Source: Syntrophomonadaceae bacterium
Lineage (GTDB): Bacteria; Bacillota; Dethiobacteria; DTU022
DNA: 61,006 nucleotides
Assembly (NCBI GenBank): GCA_007130825.1
Contig: SLRT01000060.1
Coordinates: 1 to 61,006, forward strand
Reading direction: 5' to 3'
In this document: positions 8,276 through 18,039 of the stretch, piece by piece
Layout of the letters: every line of letters starts with the position of its first letter
How positions within the stretch are numbered: the stretch's first letter is position 1
Notes under the pieces: model-generated
Databases searched by the model: none
Told to the model about the DNA's origin: nothing
What the model saw: the letters and a program-made list of their open reading frames with translations, nothing else
Made by a program: the position numbers and the translations under genes

Positions 8276-9156
8276 TCGATATTGATCAATACCTGGATGA
8301 GAAAAGAAAGAAGGTCAACCGGGCCTTAAAAAAATTCCGGGCGCAGTCCGGACCGGCTGCGGTCATCGATGCGATGAACTACAGCCTGGAAGCCGGAGGA
8401 AAACGGCTCAGGCCGATTCTTACCCTGGCGGTTGCCGATACCCTCGGTTCAGAAGATGATTCGATTATCGACGTGGCCTGCGCTTTAGAGCTTGTGCACA
8501 CCTACTCTCTGATCCACGATGATCTTCCGGCCATGGATGACAGCGACCTGCGCCGGGGAAAGCCAACCTGCCACAAGGTTTACGGCGAAGCAATCGCTGT
8601 TTTGGCCGGTGATGCTTTGCTGACCCTGGCTTTTGAGGTTCTCGGCAGCTACGGCCGGCAGGAAGGGTATGCCGGTAAGGCGATAAAAATTATTGCCGAA
8701 CTGTCCGGGGCATCCGGGGTACGGGGTATGATCGGCGGGCAGGTTCTCGATCTTGAAGCCGAAGGTAAAGAATTGACCAGGGCCGAAGTAGAGGATATCT
8801 CTGCGAAGAAAACCGGTGCCCTGCTGCGCGCGGCAGTCATTTGCGGAGCTATAGCCGCCGATGCCAGTTTAGAAGAACAAAAAATACTCAGCGCTTATGC
8901 TTCCAATATCGGAACCGCTTTTCAGATTACCGATGATTTGCTTGATCTGGAAAGCAGCGCAGAAGAATTAGGCAAACCGGTTGGAGCGGACCGGGAACGC
9001 TTTAAACCGACCTACCCGGCAGTCATCGGCCCGGAAGAGGCCAGGCGGGAAGCGGAAATATTTTATCAGCAATCGGTTGCATCGTTAAGAAACCTAAACC
9101 AGCCTGCGGAGCTGTTACAGGAACTGGCCCGGAAGCTTGTTTTTCGGAAAAAATAA
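8272..9156 (+). CDS. ispA: Polyprenyl diphosphate synthase (farnesyl diphosphate synthase type)
   Basis: The 294 residues contain the two aspartate-rich motifs of trans-isoprenyl diphosphate synthases, DDLPAMDD (first) and DDLLD (second), plus GGKRLRP and the KKTGALLRAA segment typical of bacterial IspA. It condenses dimethylallyl or geranyl diphosphate with isopentenyl diphosphate to make farnesyl diphosphate for quinone, undecaprenyl and membrane lipids. It overlaps xseB by 4 bp. It lies with dxs in the same neighbourhood, interrupted by the noncoding RNA at 9295-9871. A small 6-bp hairpin (9167-9172 with 9179-9184) follows the stop but has no T run. Confidence 0.94.
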   Translation: MIDIDQYLDEKRKKVNRALKKFRAQSGPAAVIDAMNYSLEAGGKRLRPILTLAVADTLGSEDDSIIDVACALELVHTYSLIHDDLPAMDDSDLRRGKPTCHKVYGEAIAVLAGDALLTLAFEVLGSYGRQEGYAGKAIKIIAELSGASGVRGMIGGQVLDLEAEGKELTRAEVEDISAKKTGALLRAAVICGAIAADASLEEQKILSAYASNIGTAFQITDDLLDLESSAEELGKPVGADRERFKPTYPAVIGPEEARREAEIFYQQSVASLRNLNQPAELLQELARKLVFRKK

Positions 9157-9259
9157 GGGCTCTAGTGCCATACTACAATATGGCGCAGTAATTTAAGCGT
9201 TTATGATACCGTCTGTCTTTTTAAACTGGCAGTCGAGCCGAAATATAATCCCCGGCGTG

Positions 9260-9288
9260 TTGTTTGTAAACAAAGGTTGTGCTATGAT
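9260..9288 (+). promoter_or_regulatory. Sigma-A promoter for the OLE RNA
   Basis: TTGTTT at 9260-9265 is separated by 17 bp from TATGAT at 9283-9288. Transcription would begin near 9295, about ten bases ahead of the 5' arm of the RNA's closing helix. The 103 bases between ispA and this promoter contain only the small hairpin noted with ispA. The promoter means that the RNA could be made independently of the upstream operon. Confidence 0.75.
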
Positions 9289-9294
9289 ATGGTA

Positions 9295-9871
9295 CTGAAG
9301 ACAGCATAAGTGGTGCAGTATTCTAGTTGGCGCTCCTTTTCGAAAACGGGCCTAAAAATCCGTTAAGGGCACATCGATGAAGTTCCTGGTGGTGGCCGCC
9401 GACGCCCAGTCGGGGGCTGCTGCTGGGAGTTAAGAAGGATGGGGCGATCTACAATGGCATGTAGGCGTTGACCCTGCCTTCGTGGAGACCCAATGTCCGT
9501 GGCGTATTGTTCACAAAAACAAAAGGTTACGGCTTGGGCATGAACCTGCATGCGGTGCGAAGCTGTGTGCAGTGTAGCCTGCCTTGAGTGGAAAGGGTGG
9601 AGGAGATTAATCTTTCTCTTAAACCCTTTCTGCAAAAGAGGCTAGGAAAGACAAGGCGCCAGGGAGGAAATCTCCTAGACTGCTCTCGAAGGAGAGGCAG
9701 GCCAGGGATTAAAGTGTGAGCTGAGTGGTAATCCAGCTCCGCCGGTGGTGACACGGCGGGGATAGTCTTAAAAGGGAACTGCCGGCTCGGCAACGAGAGG
9801 TGATTATCCGGGAAATCCTGCTGGACCTAAGCCGCAAAGTTTACCTGGCCTGTCACCACTTATGTTTTTTT
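9295..9871 (+). ncRNA. ole: OLE (ornate large extremophilic) RNA
   Basis: About 575 bases between ispA and a small membrane protein gene hold no credible protein frame but strong RNA structure. CATAAGTGGTG (9305-9315) pairs perfectly with CACCACTTATG (9854-9864), closing the whole element, and seven T residues (9865-9871) follow as a terminator tail. Internal hairpins include 9737-9744 with 9754-9761 (eight pairs including one G-U) and 9680-9687 with 9692-9700. Length, position between ispA and dxs, and the adjacent oapA gene match the published OLE RNA of Bacilli and Clostridia, a membrane-associated ribonucleoprotein RNA linked to Mg2+, cold and alcohol stress. I did not align it to the family model; ends are inferred from promoter and helix. 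Confidence 0.85.
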
Positions 9872-9889
9872 CTACAAAGGTGATATAAT

Positions 9890-10468
9890 TTGGCAGATAA
9901 AAGAAAAAGTCGTCGCCGGATCCGCTGGATATTTGTTATCTCAATTTGGACATTTTTTTTAGCTGTTGCGCTCAGCTTTTTATCACATTATTTTTTAAAT
10001 GAAATAGAGTCAATTGCCGCTTCTTTTTTGATTTTACTGCTGGTCGTTTTAATCGGGATTATTTTTGACCTGATCGGCACCGCGGCGGCGGCAGCTGATA
10101 TCGGGCCTTTAAACGCCAAGGCTGCCCGCAGGGTCAGCGGAGCAAAATGCGGAGTCAATCTAGTCAAAAATGCAGAGCGGGTTGCAACTTTTTGCAATGA
10201 TGTCGGCGGCGATATCAGCGGTATAATCAGCGGCACGCTGGTGACTGTAATCGTTTTCAAGCTGGTGGTGAACTTTTCTCATCATCAGGAAGAATTCTAT
10301 CTCGGTATCCTGCTGACCGCATTGATTGCCGCTTTGACAGTCGGAGGTAAAGCATGGGGTAAAATTATTGCGATCAATTATTCGACCGAAGTGATCCTTT
10401 TTGTCGGTTCGGTGATCACTAAACTGCTCCGACCGTTTGGCTGGGTTTATAAAAGTGGTAATAACTGA
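9890..10468 (+). CDS. oapA: OLE-associated membrane protein OapA
   Basis: This 192-residue protein begins with a basic stretch (KRKSRRRIR) and has about four hydrophobic helices (residues 12-30, 42-66, 115-128 and 139-155 roughly). The second helix runs into DLIGTAAAAADIGPLNAKAARRVSGAKCG, reminiscent of the DUF21 domain of CorC/CNNM magnesium transporters, to which OapA has been compared. OapA binds OLE RNA at the membrane. Start TTG 9890 lies 5-6 bp after AAAGGTGAT and 19 bp after the RNA's T run. The same transcript may continue into dxs, 8 bp downstream. Identification rests on size, topology and its place beside the RNA. Confidence 0.85.
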   Translation: MADKRKSRRRIRWIFVISIWTFFLAVALSFLSHYFLNEIESIAASFLILLLVVLIGIIFDLIGTAAAAADIGPLNAKAARRVSGAKCGVNLVKNAERVATFCNDVGGDISGIISGTLVTVIVFKLVVNFSHHQEEFYLGILLTALIAALTVGGKAWGKIIAINYSTEVILFVGSVITKLLRPFGWVYKSGNN

Positions 10469-10476
10469 GAGGTGGT

Positions 10477-12372
10477 ATGATGGAAGGTGTGCTCGGCGGT
10501 TTGAAACTGCCCGATGACTTAAAAGGCTTGGATGCGGATCAATTAAATGATGCTGCTTCTGAAATGCGTGAATATATGATTAAAACAGTGGCCGAAAACG
10601 GCGGCCACCTGGCGGCAAGCCTGGGGGTTGTCGAATTGGCCCTGGCTTTGCATAGTTATTACCACAGCCCGAAAGACCGCATTGTCTGGGATGTCGGTCA
10701 CCAGAGTTATCCGCACAAGTTACTGACCGGCCGGTGGAAACATTTTCCCACTTTACGCCAGTTCGAGGGTTTATGCGGTTTTCCAAAACCCGCTGAAAGT
10801 GAACATGACCCTTTTCTTACCGGTCACAGCAGCACTTCGATATCGGCGGCGCTCGGTCTGGCCCTGGCCCGCGATTATAACGGTGATGATTACAAGGTCA
10901 TCGCTGTTATCGGCGATGGCGCTTTAACCGGCGGCATGTCTTTTGAGGCCCTGAATCACGCCGGACATATCAAGGCCGACCTGCAGGTTATCCTTAATGA
11001 TAATGAAATGTCAATCAGTTCAAACGTGGGCAGCCTGTCCGCGTACCTGGGGCGCATCCGCTCCGATCCGAAATATTCCCGGCTGAAAAACGATTTCGAG
11101 AGTTTTGTCAGCCGTGTACCCTTGATCGGCAGCAAGGCTGTCGACTTTGCGGAAAGAATAAAGGGTGGCTTAAAATACATAGTCATGCCGGGGATGATTT
11201 TTGAAGAACTGGGGTTTACCTATTTCGGTCCGGTCGACGGGCATAATGTAACAGCAATCAAAAATATTCTCAAACAGGCCGATAAGATGAAAGGGCCGGT
11301 TTTGGTCCACGTGGTTACAGAAAAAGGGAAAGGTTATCATTATGCCGAGCGATCACCGGAAGTGTTTCATGGTATCGGTCCCTTTGACTTGAATAACGGC
11401 CTTCCGCTCAAAAAAAAGAAAGGTTCTTCCTATACTGAAATATTCGGACAGACCCTGATGCAGTTAGGCCGGCAAAACAATAAAGTGATGGCCATAACCG
11501 CCGCGATGACCGGCGGCACCGGCCTTGGGGCATTCGCCCGTGAATTTCCGGACCGGTTTTATGATGTCGGTATTGCCGAACAGCATGCGGTTACCCTTTC
11601 TGCCGGTTTAACTGCCGGGGGGATGCGGCCGGTCGTGGCTATCTACAGCACTTTTCTGCAGCGCGCCTACGACCAAATTTTACATGATATTTGTCTGCAA
11701 CACCTGCCTGTTGTTTTTGCGGTTGACCGGGCCGGCATAACCGGTGAAGATGGTGAAACCCACCAGGGGCTTTTTGACTTAAGTTTTCTGCGTAATATTC
11801 CGAACATGTCGATCATGGCCCCGGCCAATGAAGATGAACTGCAGCACATGCTGGTAACCGCACTGGATTATGACCGCGGCCCTGTTGCCGTGCGTTATCC
11901 CCGGGACAAGGGGGAAGGGGTGGAACTTGCTCAGCCGCACCCTATTCCCTGGGGCCGTGGTGAGTTGCTCAGGCCGGGCGAAGACTTATTGATTATTGCC
12001 GCCGGCACGGTGGTTAACTCTGCTGTGCAGGCTGCCGACCGGCTTTTTTGGCAGGGGATAAAAACAGCAGTAATCAATGCCCGGTTTGTTAAACCGCTTG
12101 ATGAGGAACTGATAATAAACTGGGCCCGGAAGTGCAGCCGCATAATTACTGTCGAAGAAAACGTTTTAGACGGTGGGTTCGGCAGCGGGATTTTGGAGTT
12201 ATTTGAAAAACAAGGCCTCTTTTTGCCGGTAAAGCGTTTGGGTATTAACGACCGGTTTGTTGAACACGGAACCAGATCAAAACTGCTTTCCTGCTACAAC
12301 CTTGATACCGAAGGTATTTATAATGAGGCCCTGGCTTTCGCCGGGGAAAAGGCCGTGAAAAATCAGAGTTGA
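10477..12372 (+). CDS. dxs: 1-deoxy-D-xylulose-5-phosphate synthase
   Basis: The 631-residue protein has full family length and the thiamine diphosphate motif GDGALTGGMSFEALNHAG (from about residue 147), the substrate-pocket HGHSS-like segment DPFLTGHSSTSIS, and the transketolase-type DVGIAEQHAVTLSAGL and DRAGITGEDGETHQG blocks. It condenses pyruvate and glyceraldehyde 3-phosphate, the first step of the methylerythritol phosphate isoprenoid route, which is completed by the IspH domain encoded at 28946. GAGAGGTGGT precedes two adjacent ATG codons (10477, 10480). The stop overlaps tlyA (TTGA). Confidence 0.97.
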   Translation: MMEGVLGGLKLPDDLKGLDADQLNDAASEMREYMIKTVAENGGHLAASLGVVELALALHSYYHSPKDRIVWDVGHQSYPHKLLTGRWKHFPTLRQFEGLCGFPKPAESEHDPFLTGHSSTSISAALGLALARDYNGDDYKVIAVIGDGALTGGMSFEALNHAGHIKADLQVILNDNEMSISSNVGSLSAYLGRIRSDPKYSRLKNDFESFVSRVPLIGSKAVDFAERIKGGLKYIVMPGMIFEELGFTYFGPVDGHNVTAIKNILKQADKMKGPVLVHVVTEKGKGYHYAERSPEVFHGIGPFDLNNGLPLKKKKGSSYTEIFGQTLMQLGRQNNKVMAITAAMTGGTGLGAFAREFPDRFYDVGIAEQHAVTLSAGLTAGGMRPVVAIYSTFLQRAYDQILHDICLQHLPVVFAVDRAGITGEDGETHQGLFDLSFLRNIPNMSIMAPANEDELQHMLVTALDYDRGPVAVRYPRDKGEGVELAQPHPIPWGRGELLRPGEDLLIIAAGTVVNSAVQAADRLFWQGIKTAVINARFVKPLDEELIINWARKCSRIITVEENVLDGGFGSGILELFEKQGLFLPVKRLGINDRFVEHGTRSKLLSCYNLDTEGIYNEALAFAGEKAVKNQS

Positions 12373-13205
12373 AACGGACCGGGCAAAAACACCGCCTTGA
12401 TCAACTCCTGCACAGGCGCTATCCGGAATTGAGCCGCAGCCGTGTGCAATCAGAAATCATGGCCGGAAATGTGCTGGTCGACGGCTCCAGCTGCGATAAG
12501 CCGGGTACCCTGGTGTCAGAAAATGCCGCAGTACAGCTTTTAGAGCCCGACAATCCGTATGTTAGCCGCGGCGGCCTGAAGCTGGAAGGCGCTTTGTTTG
12601 ACCTTTCAATCGCGGTCAAAGATCTTGTTGTCCTCGATGTCGGTGCTTCGACCGGCGGTTTTACCGATTGCCTGTTAAAAAAAGGGGCCGGACTGGTTTA
12701 TGCCCTGGATGTGGGTTACGGGCAGCTTGATTTTAGCCTGCGTAACAACCCCAGGGTTGTGCTTATGGAGCGCTTTAATGTTCGCCGGCTCAAAACACAT
12801 GATATTCCAACCGTGCCGGATCTGGCCGTAGTTGATGTTTCTTTTATTTCACTGGCCAAGGTTTTACCGGTTCTCGGCCAGTTGAAAGTTACGTCTGTCC
12901 TGGCGCTGGTTAAGCCGCAATTTGAAGCAGGCCGCCGGGAGGCGGGGAAAGGCAAAGGGGTAATCCGCGATCCGGACCTGCACCGCAGGGTGTTAACGGA
13001 AAATGTGGCCGCAGCTTTGGAAATTGGTTATTACTGCCGGGGAATGACTTTTTCAAAATACCCCGGTCCTAAAGGCAACCTGGAATTTTTTATATATTAT
13101 GCCGACCAGAAAAAAGAACCAGGGTTTTGTCAACATGACTATACTGCAGAGGCAGCCCGGGTTGTCGAGCAGGCCCATAGTTTACTTTTAAAGGAGAAAA
13201 AGTAG
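12369..13205 (+). CDS. tlyA: TlyA family rRNA (cytidine-2'-O)-methyltransferase
   Basis: The 278 residues comprise an N-terminal S4 RNA-binding domain (LDQLLHRRYPELSRSRVQSEIMAGNVLVDG) and an FtsJ-type methyltransferase domain with the SAM loop VLDVGASTGGFTDCLLKKGA, an LVKPQFE block and a PGPKGNLEFF segment. TlyA enzymes 2'-O-methylate 16S and/or 23S rRNA. Start TTG 12369 overlaps the dxs stop, and the gene keeps the usual dxs-tlyA-nadK-recN order of Clostridia. The earlier hemolysin label of the family is historical. Confidence 0.93.
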   Translation: MKRTGQKHRLDQLLHRRYPELSRSRVQSEIMAGNVLVDGSSCDKPGTLVSENAAVQLLEPDNPYVSRGGLKLEGALFDLSIAVKDLVVLDVGASTGGFTDCLLKKGAGLVYALDVGYGQLDFSLRNNPRVVLMERFNVRRLKTHDIPTVPDLAVVDVSFISLAKVLPVLGQLKVTSVLALVKPQFEAGRREAGKGKGVIRDPDLHRRVLTENVAAALEIGYYCRGMTFSKYPGPKGNLEFFIYYADQKKEPGFCQHDYTAEAARVVEQAHSLLLKEKK

Positions 13206-13281
13206 GCTGTTAAGAAGGATATCCGGCTGAAGCGAAGAATCTACGGATACGTTCGGCTGAAGGAGGACAACGATTAACCGG

Positions 13282-14133
13282 ATGAAGGATCTAGGAATAA
13301 TTCCCAACTGGCATAAGCATAATACCGCCCTGGTTGTTGATAAAATAAAATCTTTTTTTCAGCAGCGCCGCATTCCCCTGCGAATCGTCGCCGGTGACCA
13401 GGCTGATTTTTACAGCGGTGTATCTCTTGCCGAGCAGCTTTCCGGACTGTACGATAAACTGGCAATGATTATTGTCGTCGGCGGTGACGGCACTATTCTC
13501 CGGGTAGCCCGGGATCTTGCCGATTGGAATTTGCCTGTTTTGGGGATAAATCTTGGGCACAAGGGTTTCCTGGCCGAGATTGAAGTCGAGCAGATGGAAC
13601 GCTTTCTGCAGTATATCGCCACGGAACAATATGATTTTCAGGAGCGGATGATGCTGGAAGCGCTTTTGTACCGTAAAGAAAAGCAACTTGGTTCTTACCT
13701 GGCCCTAAACGATATTGTCGTGGCCAGGGGACCGTTTTCCCGCAATATAAAAGTGGATTCATTTATCAATAACGATTTTATGGAAAGTTATTCCGGGGAC
13801 GGCGTGATTATCGCCACTCCCACCGGTTCAACCGCTTATTCGCTTTCTGCCGGCGGCCCGATCGTTAATCCGATCATGGAACTGTTTGTAATTACTCCCA
13901 TTTGTCCGCACAGCCTCTATAATCGTTCGGTGATCATTAGCGGGACTGATACGATGAGTTTAAGGGTCGATTCCCGGCAGGTCGAGGTTGTTTTGACGGT
14001 TGACGGTCAGGTGCGTTTTACTCTTGAAAGTGATGATCAGATCATCGTTCGCCGGGCGGAACAAAAGGTCAAGCTGGTTTGTTTCCATGAAAACTCCTTT
14101 TACCGTTTACTGCATCAAAAATTAAAGGCTTAA
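13282..14133 (+). CDS. nadK: NAD kinase
   Basis: The 283-residue product has the kinase motif VVGGDGTILRVAR (about residues 65-77), NLGHKGFLAEIE, and the NAD-binding SGDGVIIATPTGSTAYSLSAGGPIVNP. It phosphorylates NAD to NADP, which would feed NADPH-using enzymes such as the SfrAB-like complex. The AGGAGG site (13261-13266) lies 15 bp before ATG 13282, which is long. An in-frame ATT at 13273 would be 6 bp away and would add three residues. The argR gene commonly found between nadK and recN is not here. Confidence 0.95.
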   Translation: MKDLGIIPNWHKHNTALVVDKIKSFFQQRRIPLRIVAGDQADFYSGVSLAEQLSGLYDKLAMIIVVGGDGTILRVARDLADWNLPVLGINLGHKGFLAEIEVEQMERFLQYIATEQYDFQERMMLEALLYRKEKQLGSYLALNDIVVARGPFSRNIKVDSFINNDFMESYSGDGVIIATPTGSTAYSLSAGGPIVNPIMELFVITPICPHSLYNRSVIISGTDTMSLRVDSRQVEVVLTVDGQVRFTLESDDQIIVRRAEQKVKLVCFHENSFYRLLHQKLKA

Positions 14134-14155
14134 TTTTCGCGGGAGGCACGAGTGA

Positions 14156-15868
14156 ATGCTTTTTGAACTGCGGGTATCCAACTTCGCCTTGATCGAAGAT
14201 CTTAACTTTAATTTTAATCCCGGTTTAAATATTCTAAGCGGTGAAACCGGAGCCGGTAAATCCATTGTGATTGGAGCGATAAACCTGCTTCTGGGCGAAC
14301 GGGCTGCCGTGGAGCAAATTCGCCAGGGCAAAGATTCCGCTTACGTCGAAGGCGTCGTCGGCTATAATTCCCTGCAGCAAAGTGAAATAGACAGCCTGCT
14401 GGAAAAGGCCGAAATAGAAAAGAATGACGAACTGATTATTGCCCGGGAGCTTTATCGCAACGGGCGCAGTGTGGCCCGGGTCAATGGCCGGGCAGTTCCG
14501 GCTTCATTTTTAAAGGAAATAGGCAAATACCTGGTCGATCTGCACGGGCAGCATCAGCACCAGTCTCTTTTGCGTCCGGAAAAACATCTCGAACTGCTTG
14601 ATTCCTTTGGCGATGAAAGAATCGGCGACTCCCGCGACAGGGTGGAAAAACTGTACAAGAAGAGGCAGGATTTAAAAAAAGAGCTTTCCACACTGGGCAG
14701 CAACAGCGCTGAGCGTGAGAGACGCCTGGATGTTTACGCGTTCCAGTTTAATGAAATAAATAATGCGTCACTGCAGCCGGGCGAGGATGAAGAGCTGAAA
14801 AGGCGGGAAAAAGTACTTGCCAATGCGGAAAAAATATGGAGCATCACAGCCGAAGTTTACGCTGATATCTATAGCGGCAGCGATGACGGTTTGGCCACAG
14901 CGATCATTGACCGCCTTAATAAATCGCGAAGCCTGCTGGCTGAAGTGGTAAATATTGATCAAAACCTCGCTCCATTACTGGATCTGCTGGAAAGCACTTC
15001 CGCGCAGTTGGACGACGTATCTCACGAGCTGCGTGATTATCAATCCAAACTGGAATTTGATCCCTCGGAGCTGACCATGATCCAGGATCGCCTCAATTTG
15101 ATCAATAGTTTGAAACGAAAATATGGTTCTACGATTGAAGAAGTCATGAATTTCGCCGGACAGATTGAAGAAGAGATGGAGCGGCTGCAAAACAGCGAAG
15201 CGATGGCTGAAAAGCTGGAGCAGGAAATTGATGCAGTTGAAACAAGTCTTGGCGAAGAGTGTCTGCGTTTGCGCGGCCTGCGCCGGGAAACAGCGAAAAC
15301 CCTGGAAGGGCTGCTGGAAGATTGTTTGCAGGAACTGGCCCTGCCCAATGCCCGGTTCGCGGTCAGTTTTACTGAAAAAGAAGAGTTTTCCCCGAAAGGG
15401 ATGGACCAGGTAGAGTTTCTTTTCAGCGCAAACCGGGGTGAAGAGGTTAAACCGCTGGCAAAAATAATTTCCGGTGGAGAGGTTTCACGGGTAATGCTCG
15501 CTTTGAAAACCATCCTGGCCCGCCAGGATCTTATCCCGACCCTGATATTTGATGAGGTCGATGCCGGCATAGGAGGAACGACAGTCCAGGCTGTGGCTGA
15601 AAAACTGGCCCAGCTGTCCGGACACCACCAGGTTATGTGTGTCACTCACAGCCCGCAGATCGCCGCCATGGCTGATTGTCATTACAGCCTGTACAAGGAA
15701 ACCGTCGCTGATCGGACTTTAACCAAATCTGCGCTGTTATCTGCAGAAGAAAGGCGGGAAGAACTGGCGCGTATGCTTGACGGGGCGGGAATCGACCAGG
15801 TCAGCCTCAAGCATGTCGATAATGTCTTGGAAAGGGCCAGGCAATTTAAGGAAAAATCAGCCGGCTGA
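14156..15868 (+). CDS. recN: DNA repair protein RecN
   Basis: This 570-residue SMC-like ATPase begins MLFELRVSNFALIEDL, has the Walker A LSGETGAGKSIVIGAI at about residue 26, two coiled-coil arms, the ABC signature IISGGEVSRVMLALK and Walker B TLIFDEVDAGIGG, then CVTHSPQIAAMADCHY. RecN tethers DNA ends during double-strand break repair. GGGAGG lies 8 bp before ATG 14156, 22 bp after nadK. The length is usual for the family and all ATPase motifs are intact. Confidence 0.96.
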   Translation: MLFELRVSNFALIEDLNFNFNPGLNILSGETGAGKSIVIGAINLLLGERAAVEQIRQGKDSAYVEGVVGYNSLQQSEIDSLLEKAEIEKNDELIIARELYRNGRSVARVNGRAVPASFLKEIGKYLVDLHGQHQHQSLLRPEKHLELLDSFGDERIGDSRDRVEKLYKKRQDLKKELSTLGSNSAERERRLDVYAFQFNEINNASLQPGEDEELKRREKVLANAEKIWSITAEVYADIYSGSDDGLATAIIDRLNKSRSLLAEVVNIDQNLAPLLDLLESTSAQLDDVSHELRDYQSKLEFDPSELTMIQDRLNLINSLKRKYGSTIEEVMNFAGQIEEEMERLQNSEAMAEKLEQEIDAVETSLGEECLRLRGLRRETAKTLEGLLEDCLQELALPNARFAVSFTEKEEFSPKGMDQVEFLFSANRGEEVKPLAKIISGGEVSRVMLALKTILARQDLIPTLIFDEVDAGIGGTTVQAVAEKLAQLSGHHQVMCVTHSPQIAAMADCHYSLYKETVADRTLTKSALLSAEERREELARMLDGAGIDQVSLKHVDNVLERARQFKEKSAG

Positions 15869-15897
15869 TAGCCCGGTAACCCGGGGGAGGGTTTGCA

Positions 15898-18024
15898 ATG
15901 CGGCTTGAAAATATGATGACCAGTGATTTTGCCACGTTGCGACCAGATAACAGCCTGCGGTGTGCGCTTCAACGGCTGCGCAACAGCCGGCGTGACGGTT
16001 TGCCTGTGTTGAACGGAGACGGCTCGCTGGCCGGGATTTTTACCAAGACGAACCTTTATGATGCCCTGCTTAAAGACAGCAGCCTGGATCAACCGGTCGA
16101 GCCGTTTTTCAACCGTAATGTGGTCAAAATAGCCAAAGATCTTACATATGATCAAGTAATCGATGCTGTCCACCGGATTCCGGTTGGAACCGGAGTAGTC
16201 GTCGATAAAAACGGCATGGCAGTAGGCCTGTTTACCAAGGTGGAACTGATCACATCGTTGTTTAAGGAAGAAAGAATGCTTAATACCAGGTTGAAAGCGA
16301 TGTATCAGGCTATGCACAATGCTTTGATTTCAGTTAACGAAGAAGCCCGGATCAACTTTATAAACCGAGCGGCGGAACAGCTTTTTGACATTAAATACAG
16401 GCAGGTAAAAAATCGGCTGCTCGGGGAAGTTTTACCCGGACTGGATATGGATGCAGTCCTTGGCCGGGGACTGGTCGAGATCGGGGTTAATTATACTACC
16501 GGCAAAGCAACAACCATGGTGAATAAAACGCCGCTTGTTGATAATAAGCGGGTGGTCGGCGCGATCGCAATATTTCAGGACATTACCGACCTGGAATCGA
16601 TTGCGCAAGAAATGGAGACGGTAAAAAGGCTCAACCAGACCTTGCGAGCGGTGCTGGATATCGGCTATGACGCCCTGGTGGTCGTCAATGAAGAGGGTCT
16701 GGTTGTCCTGGTCAATAGCATTTTTTTGGATTTTGTCCGGCTTAAACAAAAAGCGGTAATTTACCGGCCGATCAGCGAAGTGCTTGAAAACAGCCGGCTG
16801 CATATCGTGGCCAAGACCGGTATTCCCGAGCTTAATGACATTCAGTTTATCGGCGGCAAACCGTACGTGGTTTCAAATCTGCCGATTGTCAGGGAGGGGC
16901 AGATTATCGGCGCTGTCGGTAAAATAAGTTTCCGCCGTGTCGAAGAACTGCGCGACCTGGCCCAAAAGCTGGAAGCTATGGACAGCAGACTGACCCACTT
17001 CCAGGAAGAGTTAAAAAAAGCGCGGTTCAGGCAGCGTCCTTATCGTTTTGCAGATATTATTACCCTTAACCAGGCCACACAGGACGTAATCCAGGAAGCC
17101 AGGCAGGCGGCACAGGGCCTTTCAACAGTCCTGGTCAGCGGCGAAAGCGGTGTCGGTAAAGAATTGGTGGCCCAGGCCATCCATCAGTCCAGCCCGCGCT
17201 GCGATGCTCCTTTTGTCAAGGTAAACTGTGCCGCGATTCCCGAAAATCTCCTTGAATCGGAATTTTTCGGCTATGTGCAGGGAGCATTTACCGGCGCTCA
17301 GCCGGGAGGCAAACAGGGCCTGCTTGATATGGCCGATGAAGGGACGCTTTTTCTTGATGAAATCGGCGACATGCCCCTGTCGCTCCAGGGTAAATTGCTA
17401 AGGGTTTTGCAGGATCAGACCTTTGAACGGGTTGGCGGAACCTCGACGATAAAAGTGGACATCCGCTTTATCGCCGTAACTAATCAGGACCTTGAACAAA
17501 AAGTCAGGGAAGGCTATTTTCGCCGGGATCTTTTTTATCGCCTGAATGTGATCGCGATTCATATCCCGCCGCTGCGGGAACGCCTGGAAGACATACTGCC
17601 CTTGGTTCATGCTTTTTTTCGTAAATACAACGATATTTTCGGTATGCAGGTCAGCGATATTTCATCCGAAGCTCTCGCGGCCTTTCGCGCCTATTCGTGG
17701 CCCGGAAATGTGCGGGAACTGGAAAATGTTGTCGAACGGGCCATGAATTTTACCAACGAAAATATAATTGCGATCGAACACTTGCCGCCGCATTTGCGCC
17801 GCGGCGGGACCGGACAAAAGCTTCAGGAAAACAGTAAAGCAGCAGGAGAAGGAAGGGTTGAAAAAACAATCCCTGCTTTCCGTTTTAAACGTGAAGAGCT
17901 GGAACGTGATACGATTCTTGCGGCCCTGCAGCAGAGCGGCGGAAACAAGAGCGAGGCCGCCCGTTATCTTGGTATGAGCCGCTCATGGCTTTATGAAAAA
18001 ATCAATCGGCTTGGCATCAAATAA
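15898..18024 (+). CDS. Sigma-54-dependent transcriptional activator with CBS and PAS sensor domains
   Basis: The 708 residues begin with a pair of CBS domains (1-125), which commonly bind adenine nucleotides. Two PAS-like regions follow (about 135-225 and 245-345), then a short coiled coil and the AAA+ domain: Walker [13 protein letters not shown] near 415, the sigma-54 contact loop GAFTGA near 462 and Walker B LFLDEIGD near 484. A Fis-type helix-turn-helix ([22 protein letters not shown]) ends the protein. GGGGGAGGG precedes the ATG. An acyl-CoA dehydrogenase gene starts 15 bp downstream, so both probably share a transcript; no -24/-12 site fits in that gap. Its targets are not visible here. 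Confidence 0.9.
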   Translation: MRLENMMTSDFATLRPDNSLRCALQRLRNSRRDGLPVLNGDGSLAGIFTKTNLYDALLKDSSLDQPVEPFFNRNVVKIAKDLTYDQVIDAVHRIPVGTGVVVDKNGMAVGLFTKVELITSLFKEERMLNTRLKAMYQAMHNALISVNEEARINFINRAAEQLFDIKYRQVKNRLLGEVLPGLDMDAVLGRGLVEIGVNYTTGKATTMVNKTPLVDNKRVVGAIAIFQDITDLESIAQEMETVKRLNQTLRAVLDIGYDALVVVNEEGLVVLVNSIFLDFVRLKQKAVIYRPISEVLENSRLHIVAKTGIPELNDIQFIGGKPYVVSNLPIVREGQIIGAVGKISFRRVEELRDLAQKLEAMDSRLTHFQEELKKARFRQRPYRFADIITLNQATQDVIQEARQAAQGLSTVLVSGESGVGKELVAQAIHQSSPRCDAPFVKVNCAAIPENLLESEFFGYVQGAFTGAQPGGKQGLLDMADEGTLFLDEIGDMPLSLQGKLLRVLQDQTFERVGGTSTIKVDIRFIAVTNQDLEQKVREGYFRRDLFYRLNVIAIHIPPLRERLEDILPLVHAFFRKYNDIFGMQVSDISSEALAAFRAYSWPGNVRELENVVERAMNFTNENIIAIEHLPPHLRRGGTGQKLQENSKAAGEGRVEKTIPAFRFKREELERDTILAALQQSGGNKSEAARYLGMSRSWLYEKINRLGIK

Positions 18025-18039
18025 CCGGGAGGACATGAC

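Noticed and set aside
9363-9793. Two open minus-strand frames of 88-90 codons.
   Set aside because: They lie antisense to the structured OLE RNA, have no ribosome site or recognisable sequence, and arise from its GC-rich helices.
9295-9871. Group II intron or other ribozyme.
   Set aside because: No domain V-like hairpin or reverse transcriptase was seen, and the gene context fits OLE RNA better.
15040-15645. 201-codon minus-strand frame inside recN.
   Set aside because: recN motifs are complete on the plus strand; the antisense frame looks like low-complexity shadow.
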